A stretch of 64,000 bases of DNA from positions 1,515,151 through 1,579,150 of the forward strand of contig OX419346.1 of assembly GCA_948470475.1 (NCBI GenBank). The letters are read 5' to 3'. Positions 1 to 10,410 of this stretch are shown in pieces. The stretch comes from Galaxea fascicularis (lineage: Eukaryota > Cnidaria > Anthozoa > Scleractinia > Euphylliidae). The notes beneath the pieces were generated by a model. It did not search any database. It saw only the letters and a list, made by a program, of their open reading frames with translations, and had not been told where the DNA came from. The translations under genes were made by a program, and so were the position numbers. Positions within the stretch are counted from its first letter, which is position 1, and each line of letters opens with the position of its first letter.

Positions 1-173
1 TGTCGTAATAAAGATAGAAATAGCTAGAGACGTGCCATGAAAACTTGCCATGAAAAATCGCTATAGAAATCTTTCAACAATTTGACAAAAATTTTGCAAA
101 AATTCTAAAAACGTTAATGATTTTTAAGGGCAAGCAGACGATAATTACACTGACTCTATTATTGAAGCCACAG

Positions 174-3100
174 AAAGGCCCGGGATGTTCATCGTCACCA
201 TGTCTAAATGGCGGGAATTGCATCAGCACTTGCCACCGTGTTCCTTTCAGTTTCCGCTGCGTGTGTAACGAACATCGTTCCGGCGACTTTTGTCAAAACT
301 TGAAAGGTGACCACTTAATAAATATTGAATTTAATTAATAACAGCTAGCTTCCAAGCAAGCTCTCCCGTAGAGTACAGCAATCTTGTGTAAGACAACAAT
401 AACCAAAGATGTATTTTTCAGTCATTGCGAAAATATGTTCACGGGTTCCTGCGTTTAAACGTCGACTAGCTAAATGTGTTACTGTTTGTGTTTTGTAGTT
501 CTTTCTTTGCAGGGCGGGAGGGGGGGGCGAAGGTGCGTTTGTATAGGGCGTTTGTATAGGATCATTGTCCGCCGCACGCAAACGGCCCACATTCACGCTT
601 CTCAAGTAAATCAAGTGTAATAATTATCCAAGTTTCTTTAACATCGGATGCTTTCCTGTTTTTCCCCACTATGAAATTTTCTTTCTGCTTTTTTGATCTA
701 TTTCCTTCTTTATACCATGCCATGGAAAATACAGCCAATCAGAATGCAGGAAAGCCGTTGTATATTCGTCGGTATTCCACCGAACCTTCCCATCGATCAG
801 TGCAATTCAACGGCATCACACCCAACCTTCCTATCGTGCCATGCATCGATTATTTTAGGCGACGAATTTTCTATGACATGGTATAAAATAGTTATGCAAG
901 GCTTTTTCGTGGTATACCATAGAATATCCCACTCGTCACTTGTATTTTCTTTGTATACACACTCTCCTAAAGGATCGTGTGTATACGAAGAAAATACAAG
1001 TGACTTGTGGGATATTCCACGGTATACCACTCGAAAGCATTGCATAATTAGTATTTATTGTTAATGACCTTTCATTCTTAGATGGCTACGACGTAACTTT
1101 CCCAACAAAGAGTATATTCAACGTCGTGAACAGCACCGCACTCAAACACAACCTTACAGGACTCACACTCAGCATTTGGTTTCAAACCAGTCAAGCAGGT
1201 TCTTTTGCCCTTGTGGCTGGTCTTCTAGCAATTGTCTGTCGTGATGATGGAAAATGTGCTTTGTTCGTAAAAGGTGAAAAAAGGTGAGGTGTGCAATTGT
1301 CTGCTATAACTGAACTAGAATGATGTATTAGATGGGATGAGTTAGTGACAAACTGGGTGGTTGCAATTGGTTGGTTCGTTGATTGATTGATTGTTGATTA
1401 ATGTACTTCTTCCTTGTAAACATGTTAATCTGTTATTCAACTAAAATTAACACACAATTAGCAAATCATCTGTCTTCAAGTCTGAGAATCGATTTTCCCC
1501 TCTGCAGGACCTTCTATGGAGCCCCATTGAATGACGGGATGTGGCACAGCCTATATGTCACGTGGGCAGCCGCCGGGGGTATGTGGTCAGCGTACGTCGA
1601 TGGAAAAACGAACGTCAGACGAAGAGGAAACGATTTAAGAACAAACCACGTCGTTAACTTAAATGGAGAACAACTGGTGCTTGGCCAGGAAATAAAAGAT
1701 GGTGCATTGAGGGAAGGTCCTTCGTTTATTGGAAACATAAGCCGTGTTAACATGTGGGATTATGTTTTGTCCATGGAAGACGTAAACAGAATGTCCACAA
1801 ACTGTTCGAGTCCAGCAGGGAACGTGGTTAAGTGGCGAGATTTTCGGAACGGTTTACAAGGAAGAGTTGTTTTAACAGAGAGCTCACAGTGTGTTGGTGC
1901 AGGTAAGCTTAAGCTTCAGGATGATTTAAAATGCGGTTTAGATTTCACGAAGATCTTAAAAAACAAATTTTCAAGCTGTTTGCACTAAAGTACATAATGT
2001 AGACAATTAAGGAGGCACTATGAGTGAATTTTCATCAAAAGGTATATAAGACATAACAAAAGTAATGTACAGCATCTGGACAGCAGCAAACAGTCGGTCA
2101 AAATGGGCGAAAAAACTTTCGACTGATCAGGTACTTAAAATAAATTTAAGCCTCAAGTAGATCTAATTTAAAAACTGACTTCGCTACATGTCTAGTAATT
2201 AATGTTTCCTTCAAAAACTCATTAATAATTCAATATCCGGAAAAATAACAAAAAGCCCAACGATTATTCTACAAATGAATAGATCTACCACAAAAGTTTT
2301 TGAAGCTGTTCAAAAAAATCGCAGACGTGTTTTATCGGGTCATGCTTTGTGACCCTTTAGATCTTTTTCAGGTCGACGGCCGGTCCTTTCGTAATCGACA
2401 TATGATGGTTGACCGGCAGTCGGCCTGAAAACGATTCCATTTACGTTTGCGGCAGTCCCCAGTAGAACATTAATTGTGACCTCTCTCCATTTGGTTTTAG
2501 ACTTCTCCGTCAACGTTTCGCTTAAGTTTCCCTCAGCAACCAACGTGGATCGCGTTCGATACTTACACGCAATTCCCTCGCTCCAGGCTTTCACGGTATG
2601 TCTATGGATCAAGGTCACTGCTGGAGTATTATTTTCATCGCTGATCAGCTACGCCGACAGTTCACTGAACAAAAAAATATATATTAGCTTGCGTGGACAG
2701 GGTGTGTGGATTCATATAAATGGCAATTACAGGTGACCAGAATATCATATCACAAAAAGGTTTTCACTTGAGTTACTAAAGTAGTACTGTAATACTCGTT
2801 TGTCAATTTTTTTGTTTTCTGTTTTATACTTCGCCCTGTAGCCTGAGACAGCAGACGTATTTCCGGTTGTTACTTTTGGGGCGGAGAGAAGCGACAACCG
2901 GAAATACGTCTGTGCTATTCGCCCTGTGATTGGTTGCACAAATTGGAACCAGTTATTCAACCAATGAGAAGCAAAGCCAAAAACAATCATGGAAACTTGC
3001 ACATGCACACTTTCCCACTCTTCAGTACCGGCTACATATAAATGCTTCAAATCTTCTGATTGATTCATTGTGCTGTTTGCATCCAATGTTATTGTTAATG

Positions 3101-6100
3101 CTGCTTGTTATTCTGAAAAGTAACTAAGGAGCGATGATAACAAAACGCATGCGGGATATCTGCATAGTTGTAATGATGATGATGATGATGATGATGACGA
3201 CGACAGCGACAACGACGACGACCATGATGATGCTGATGAGGATCCACACTTTGCGTCAATTTAGCCTCAGTTAGCTTATTAGCTTCAATGGTCTCTCAAA
3301 AAACCAAGCTGTAGGGGCACAATGACATCGCAAAGCATAACATTTTGCCAAAGTAACACGGTGTAAAACATATCTCGCAGCTTGGGCATAGGCCAATAGG
3401 GCAGCTGTGTTTTCTAGAAATCGTATGCAGTTCTAAAAGAAATCGTTTTGTTATTCAACGTTAGGAGGGCCTTTAACACTCCCTTTCTGGAAATGCGGTG
3501 GCACCACGTGTGCATAACATGGACAAACGACGGAGGAGAGCTAAAATGTTTTGTAGACGGCTCAATCAAACGAACACATACCGGTTTCAAGAACGAAGCA
3601 GTTATCAACAGTGGTGGGGTCCTGATATTTGGTCAACGACAGGCTACTGTTGGAGGGAGCTTTGATCAAACACGTTGTCTTGTGGGGTTCATGAGCCACG
3701 TGAACATGTGGAATTCCGTGCTGTCAATCTTTTCCTTGGCTGAAATGGCAACGGGTTTTGGAACAGAGAAAGGAAACGTGGTAGCCTGGGGACAAGTGAT
3801 TAGAAGTCCGATGTATGGTGCTGTGGAGGTTGTTCCTATCAAAGAAGACCCTCCTAAACGTGAGTCGCTACTTCTTCCTTTTACCCTGGCATATGGCGCT
3901 TTCAAAGCGAAGAAAATCGAGCGGGGACTGGGACTGGGGTAGTCTTTCCCGTCGTCGTCCCAAACCTCCCTCCTTTTTTCGTCTCTTTATTTCCAGTGCT
4001 GTGGCGTCCCGTTTACATGAACTCCTGGAACCGGCTAGAAACGGGAAAGAAGTACGGTTCGAAAAGCTCAAAAGTACAAAAGTGATATTCATGTGTTGAT
4101 AGCTTTCTCGGCTTTGATTAATTTCTTCTTCTTTGACTCTTTTGAATGCCCTATGCTCTACAAGTGTATATGTATCATTCCCGCTACTTCCTTTCTTCAC
4201 AATTGTCGACCAGATTTCTTCCAACCAGTTTAGCATATTGCTTCTCTGAGTGCACTTTTGCAGGTTTCCTTAAACCAGAGCTGTGGGCCGCCAATACATC
4301 GACTGCGGAAACCGTTGGCAAATTAACCATGAAAAGGAACTTAAACCTAGCTTTAACTGACCTTAATTGGCTGTTTTGTCTGTCTAAGTGGACTATCTTC
4401 CTTTCAACAAACCGAGGCAATTTCTAGCTCTGCCTCAGGCGACCACTCAGGTCGAATGATTAATCAGAATTATAATAAGTAAAGGTTAATAAGGATTGCT
4501 AATACCCATCCGCATCCCTACCCTTCCGCTGTCCTTACTCCCATCGGATGAACCTTTTCCAGCGAATGTACAAAACCTTCTGGTGGGGTAAAGTTACTCA
4601 AGCAAGTTTTGAACAAACAGTTCAGTCATGGGACTACAGAAGGGCTATTGTGTTCCGATATCTGCTTAAGTTTTGTTTAATTTCTGCTCTTTGTTTTGCC
4701 GACTTTACAGGAACGATGTCAGGTTTCATGTTTTTCTTTCCATCGCGAAGCGTCAACAACTATGTCGAGCTCACAAGCGCAACCACAGGTCCAAGTATTG
4801 CATTAGTAACGGTCTCTATGTGGGTGAAAATTGCTCAATCAGCCAACATGGTACTGTTCAGTTACAAAACACTTCAACAACCCAACAGCTTGACGATGAT
4901 CGCCAGTAACACCAAATTTCAAATTGTTATCAACGGTCTTTGGAGGTGAGTACACACCGGGTCTGTTGGAAGGAAAAGCTAAATCCCACATCCATGGGCA
5001 GGGGGGTAAAGACGACCACAATGGGCAAAGGAGTCGGTGTTCTCCCAACAAGAGTCGAAGCTATGACCTCAGGTTACTGTTCGGATGATCCACAACTGAA
5101 GTAAAGGAGACTCTTCCGAACTTAGCATATTAAACTGTGGGTTCATGTGACAGAAGTCTTGTTTTAATGTCAATAATAAGCAGAAAAGGTTATCAAATCA
5201 AAGATGTAGTTTTTCAGTCCTAGGACCAAACTCTGAGTTTTTCTAACAGATTTCTAACGTTCCCCCCAGAGACTATTCATCAGTGATGTACGAATGTTTT
5301 TTGTTACACAGAACTGTTCACTTCAGTGGTTTTACATTACAAGATGGTTGGCAGCACGTGTGTTTTGTATGGGGACATGTAAACGGAAATTGGAAACTAT
5401 TTGTTAATGGAGTATCAGCCATTTCTGCATCTAACTATGCGGTTGGCGAGGTACGGTTTGTTATCTATAATGTAAGAGGTTAATTAGATTCTGAAGAACG
5501 TGTGATGCTGCCATTGATGGCATCATCAATGCTATCATTACCATCATCACCATCCTCATCCTTACCCTTATCCCAATCCTCATCCTCATCCTCATCTTCT
5601 TCCTTTCCCCCTTCTTTTTCCCCTTTCTCACCCTTATCCTCTTCCTCACCCTCTTCGCCAACGTCATTGTCATTATCCTAATCCTCATCCTCACCCACAT
5701 CTTCCTCCTCCTCCTTCTTCTCACCCTCACCCTCCTCATCCCCATCCCCATACCCAACATCATCCTCTTCCTCTATCTCACGCTCTTCCTCATCCTCATC
5801 CTCATCCCCATACCCATACACATACCCATGATCATCCTCATCCTCTATCTCATGCTCTTCTTCTTCCTCCCCCTCTTTCTCCTTTTCATAATCATCATCT
5901 GCCATCATCATCATCATCCTTATTCTGATCTGCCACCATTTCCAGGTAATTCCGTCAGGCGGTAAAATAGTACTTGGACTGCGGCACTTTGATCACAATA
6001 CCTATCAATCGGATCAGAGCTTCATCGGTGAAATCAGTCATCTTAACATATGGAACAAAAAGCTTGATGCATTTTCAGGCGTGATTCCCGCTATGTATAG

Positions 6101-6889
6101 CGGCTGTGACGCCATTGGCGGGAATTGGCTCAACTGGGCCTCGCTTTCACAGGCTACACTGAGAGGAAATGTGACCATGGTCACACCAGCAAAGTGTGTT
6201 TTACCAGGTCAGTGAAACACTAACTGAATAACGAATCTTTGATTAAAAGATAGGGTATGCCAATGATTCCATCGCAGTTCGTTACCTTATCCTGTATTAC
6301 AGATGGTCATCATGGGGTTTCTTTCCAGTCTCCTTAAAGTTGGCGTGAAAAAGTATTAAGGAATGTATTTGATTGAAGTGATTTAAATTGCAATCTATAT
6401 TTAATATGATAGATATGCATGATATTTGTGCAATATGAATGAATAAAATGAGCTAAACTTTAATGCATAACAGATAAAATTGCCTGGATCGTTCACTGAC
6501 AATAAGCGATGCCTCTTCATCTTCCTCTTCTTTATCGTCTTCTTCTTCTTCTTTCTTTGTTCCGTTTCTTTTCGTTCTTTCCTTCTTGTCCCCCTTCTTT
6601 ACATGATATCTAACGAGCTAGCATTTGAATCGATATGCTAAACTTGCTTTCAGATGAATCCGCTGCCGATGAAAGAAATAATTTCTGCCAAAGGGAGACC
6701 CTGGAAGGATGCACCGCTCCAGTGTACGCCCTGTTTGGTGGCAAGTCAGGCTCTCGATCGAAACGATGGCGATGCTATTTCACGGAAGCAGTTAAACTAA
6801 ACAGCAGAGGTCAACTGGAATACGACACTGTCAAAAACTCAGCATGTTATATCACAATAACAAGCAGTGCGTTTTTTGACATAATCTAA
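174..6889 (+). CDS. EGF-like + three pentraxin domains, secreted/adhesive protein (5' end outside window)
   Basis: Nine exons can be chained in frame: 174-306, 1082-1283, 1508-1902, 2501-2732, 3465-3859, 4711-4945, 5312-5450, 5946-6207, 6654-6889 (742 residues, stop TAA at 6887). Exon 1 encodes an EGF-like module with the CxC...C ending but seven cysteines instead of six. Three pentraxin domains follow, each starting with a phase-1 exon and split by a phase-2 intron; the third has one extra phase-0 intron. Landmarks are the W-H-x-x-x-x-T-W region (HHVCITWT in domain 2 fits the pentraxin signature), the FVDG hairpin, and the FIGxISxxNxW motif near each domain end. The last exon has four cysteines and matches nothing I recognise; its role as the terminal exon is inferred from the stop and an ATTAAA at 6895. 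No signal peptide is visible, so upstream exons are probably missing. Pentraxin domains usually bind calcium and ligands extracellularly; the exact role here is unknown. Confidence 0.85.
892..1047. mobile_element. Foldback element (hairpin MITE)
   Basis: About 70-bp arms form an almost perfect inverted repeat around a loop of roughly 14 bp near 962-975. Outer ends are TTATGCAA and TTGCATAA. It lies in the intron just upstream of the first pentraxin exon and ends 34 bp before that acceptor site. Both strands are open over much of the element only because the arms mirror each other. No transposase is present. Confidence 0.75.
2852..2912. repeat. Perfect 19-bp inverted repeat in pentraxin intron
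   Basis: Positions 2852-2870 and 2894-2912 are exact reverse complements, separated by a 23-nt spacer. The RNA of either strand would form a 61-nt hairpin. The octamer CGCCCTGT also occurs on both sides (2832 and 2922), as a direct repeat. It may be a remnant of a miniature transposon; a microRNA-like precursor cannot be excluded from sequence alone. Confidence 0.6.
3174..3242 (+). repeat. GAT/GAC trinucleotide microsatellite
   Basis: Imperfect GAT repeats grade into GAC repeats inside the intron that splits pentraxin domain 2. The tract is intronic and not part of the reading frame. Confidence 0.85.
5495..5935. repeat. Long pyrimidine-rich CATCCTC-type repeat in intron
   Basis: About 440 bp of almost pure C/T/A sequence, built from degenerate units such as CATCCTCATC, fills the extra intron (5451-5945) of pentraxin domain 3. 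The opposite strand is purine-rich and shows long but low-complexity open frames (Met/Arg- or Glu/Asp-rich). These frames are composition artefacts. Confidence 0.85.
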
Positions 6890-6894
6890 CATAC

Positions 6895-6900
6895 ATTAAA
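6895..6900 (+). terminator. Candidate polyadenylation signal ATTAAA of the pentraxin gene
   Basis: ATTAAA, the common variant signal, lies 6 bp after the TAA stop of the last recognised exon. It is unusually close to the stop, so the true 3' end could be further downstream. Confidence 0.35.
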
Positions 6901-8375
6901 CTTCCCTTTCTCGGACAGCTTGGGAGAGATACTGCTGATAGCGGTTAAACATGTGCGTTAATTTTTGCGCGAATGGGGATGGAGTACGTTTCAGGACTTC
7001 TCTAGGTAGCATCATCCTGTATCAGACAGAAAGTACTCGCTCGTTTTCCTTAGCTGTTTGGCCTACAAGTCAAAGTCATTGTAAGGTTGTTTTCGTGTGT
7101 GATTTGGTAGATCTGTTCCTTCGAAAAACGTTTGACTCCTCCTCTGGTCTCTCTTATCTCCAGCCATAACCTCGTTCTCATGTTTTTCTATGAAAAGAGC
7201 CTGTAGCATCAATGTTACACCTAGTATATGCCTTAATTAATCCCTGTGGTTTTCTTAGGGGGCAAAATGGATGGTTGGTACCGCTTAGGGTACTTAAACC
7301 TAAAATTACCTCCGCTAGAGTTGTCACGGTACCTTTTAGAGTATTGAGCCAAGAAATAACAGGAACTGTGTGTGCATGACTCCGCTGATTTTTATTTGAA
7401 GTTTTCATTCGGCGTGAAACATAGTTACAAACATCCAGAATTTCCTCCAGAGCTAGGTAAATACTATGGATCGATCCCGGGGATCGATAACTCTGTATTG
7501 GCGGTACAAAGTTGTCGTTGTCACTTCCGTGCTTTTAATACTTTGATTGTTTTCTGGCTTATATTACGCTTCGCACCCCGGGCTTCTCACTTCTCACATT
7601 TGGTTTCCTCAATAGAAGTTGTGGTACCTTTTACGGTTGAAGATTTTGGGGGCCACACCCGGTAATCGATTCTGATACCTTTTAGGGTTAGGGTTATTTT
7701 CAAAATTTCCGACGAGCACCCATGTCATTTTTATAGGGGAGTCCCCCCACGGGTTTCCATGAACCTTCTGAGGGTCAAAAGGTAACCATGGTGATCGGCA
7801 CTACAAACCACAGAACATGGATGTTTTGAAACCGCTTGATCATTTTGTATTTTGTTTGTTTTTGCGGCTGATTTTCGATAAGAACTGGAAATAGTATACT
7901 CCGCGTACCCGACGCTGCTTTTTTGTTTTGTTTTTGTTTTTGCTGCGTCGAGACTTGCCAAGCGTGTCTAGATCAATTACCCATATTATGTTTAGCTTTT
8001 CTCACCGAAACGTGAAAGATTTTCGCCGAGGGACAATGACCACATCACGTCATGTAGTTTGAGACGCCTCTTTATCGTCAAATTGAAAATTTAATGTAAC
8101 ACGCGATGTGACATTTTCATGTACTTGAGATCAAAGAGATACACTTAGTTAGGATATCAGCCCAAGCTTGAGAAAATTCCTGCCTACAAAGGGCTACAAG
8201 GGAATTCTATTGACGGAAACGACTAATGTGTGCTAACTAAATCTTCTTTCAACGACTAGTTTGTTTAATTTATTATAGTTGGAGATGCACGAATATTTCT
8301 GCGACGCTCCTCGCCAAATAAGGTCATGATGTATCCCGTTTAGCAAAGCCTTCAATAATACTTCACTGCTATCAG
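6901..8375. other. Intergenic, no gene seen
   Basis: No splice-supported exon was found. Copies of a GGTACCTTTTAG-like motif (about 7250-7700) on both strands look like decayed repeats. ORFs here are short and without recognisable domains. Confidence 0.5.
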
Positions 8376-9265
8376 GGGCGTCTCGAAAACTCAGACCGAA
8401 ACTTCAGACCTCAGACCTCAGATCTCGAAAACTCAGACCCCTTGAAAAATGGTTGAGATTTAAACGCAGATCTTTACTAAATACTCTGTGGTTGCGAGCT
8501 CCAGGTGATCTAATAACCTGGGCCGGGTCGAGTCGCACTCGTGATTAAAAGAAATATAGATGTGTCTTCTATATTAGTTTTATTCATATTGTACCAAGAT
8601 AGTTCTGCAAAATTTGAGATTTCCGAGAGTCTTAAATTTTTTTGGGGTACAGTATCAGATAAGTTGAGATAAAAAAGCGTAGCGGTTCATGTATTAGCCG
8701 ACAGAAAACGTATTATTCTTGTATTAATATGTATGACATCAATCGTTGCAATCTCCTGGGAGTTCAGGTCTTTTTTTCCTGTAATATACACGCGAAAGTG
8801 AAACAATTAAATTTTGCCATTGTTCTTGTCGTCCTCGTTTTTGTTTTAAATAAAAATGTGGGAAACCTTTTACCTGTCTTCAACTATCAACGCGGGATTG
8901 TTGCTTGAATCTTCGACACTTAGGGCTAGTCACGATGATTATCATAAATAAATATTCATTCTTGTAGAACTGCGTTTAAAATCTCAATCATTTCAAGGGG
9001 TCTGAGTTTTCGATGTCTGAATTTTCGAGACACCCCCGAAACTTTTCGGGCTCACTTTGGTTGCCACACCTTTCTACGTGTCTGAAAAACGAAGACGTTT
9101 CCAGGCCTGAAATTTTGCAGCAAACCTTGCCCTTTCCTATCTTAAAATCATTGTAAAAGACCAGCTTTTTAGAATAAGCGGATCACAGTTTTAGAAATGG
9201 CTTCTCGGGCCCGAAACGTTTTCGGGAATTTTGAAAAAGGCGCGCCTGAATTTTCGAGACACCCA
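8376..9265. mobile_element. Non-autonomous DNA transposon with nested terminal inverted repeats
   Basis: The left end begins GGGCGTCTCGAAAACTCAG; the right end finishes with the complement of TGGGTGTCTCGAAAATTCAG. The 9-mer TGCTATCAG flanks both ends (8367-8375 and 9266-9274), consistent with a target-site duplication. A second copy of the right terminus lies inside at about 8985-9037 and pairs with the first ~100 bp of the left end, giving a shorter element within the longer one. No transposase ORF is present. An 8-9 bp duplication would suit hAT or MULE-type elements; the superfamily is not settled. Confidence 0.7.
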
Positions 9266-9274
9266 TGCTATCAG

Positions 9275-10310
9275 TAACAAATGTCAAACCAGGAACGTGC
9301 CTGTATAAACGTTTTGAAATAAATTCAAACCCAAACGTATGTTAGTAATCAGTTTGTGATGTCAATCTCGAGCGAAATTTTCGCAGCAGTCTTTTGTTTG
9401 TGTGGGTTGTGGTTACTTTAGAAACGCTCTGGGCGTCTGCACGTTTTGTAGGACGCTTGACTCAGAAACGCCCGAGTCTTCAAGTGAATGGGCTTATCTT
9501 GACACACCTAGTAAATCGTGAAAACAGTTGGATAAGACATACACGTAGGCATGATAAAGAGCACTAAGAAGCTGAAATGCTCTTAGACTAGAAAGTCATC
9601 CTGGGTCTGATAATCACGCCAGGTTGATTGCTAAAAACACAACTTGCCAGTTCTTTGAAGAAACGGGATATCCATACTTTTTAACTGCGCATTTAAAATG
9701 TAGGTGTTTGAATTTGCTACGATGGAGATGGACAGTCAAAGAAATGAACCGCCGGCCTCAATTAAAAACTGATGTCATATCCGGCGGGCTAGTTGTGGAT
9801 GTCAGTTGACAGCCCGTTTTAAAATGATCGGCATTTTGTTGTTTGCTCGTGCTCTTTGTCTCCCACTGTGCTAGATTAGTACTTTTAACAAGCCCTTGGC
9901 CCGTTTTAGTTCTCTGTTTTCTCGTCTTGGACGAAGCAAATTTATCATTACCCGAAACCCATGCGTCTTTGTCTGGTGTATGTTTTCGTCGCGTCTACTA
10001 AATCGTTGTAACACTACTCACCGTGGGGCATTATAGAGCTTCAAAATATGCGCCAAAAAGCACAAGAATCTGGGTTTTGCTGTCCCACCCAAACAATCTC
10101 CCTCTGGAATGGTCCTTATAGTATGCTAGGTTTGAAACATTCTCCCTCGAATCTGTTTTTGGTATTAATTGAAGGGTGAGAAGAGATTTAAAAAAACAGA
10201 GCGGTGACAAGGGTGACATTTATAGTTCAGCGTCCTCGGCAAAAAGGCAACAAAATTAAAGTCGATTATATGATTGACCGCGTCCGCAATCTGTCAATCA
10301 AACAAGAATC
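9275..10310. other. Intergenic / upstream region of the ShKT-domain gene
   Basis: No convincing exon. The sequence is unremarkable apart from short fragments shared with other parts of the window, such as GTCCTCGGCAAAA at 10232 and 13197. Confidence 0.4.
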
Positions 10311-10311
10311 A

Positions 10312-10320
10312 CATAAATAG
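10312..10320 (+). promoter_or_regulatory. TATA-like element of the ShKT-domain gene
   Basis: CATAAATAG lies about 95 bp upstream of the ATG at 10411. Transcription would then start near 10340, giving a 5' UTR of about 70 nt. The match to TATAAA is imperfect. Confidence 0.4.
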
Positions 10321-10410
10321 GGGAGCGTGTCACTCACCGAAGACTCACAGCATCCCACTCACTGAAGAAGCTCTTCGAGGTTTGAATCCTTTCGCAAAAT
10401 CCTTTCCTCT

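Noticed and set aside
693..1064. Overlapping 123- and 82-codon ORFs on opposite strands
   Set aside because: Both run through the foldback element, whose mirrored arms give similar peptides on the two strands.
5461..5917. Met/Arg-rich and Glu/Asp-rich proteins on the minus strand
   Set aside because: Low-complexity translation of the pyrimidine repeat inside an intron of the pentraxin gene.
7178..7961. Several 72-97 codon ORFs in the 7-8 kb region
   Set aside because: No domain, no splice support, and overlap with GGTACCTTTTAG-type repeats.
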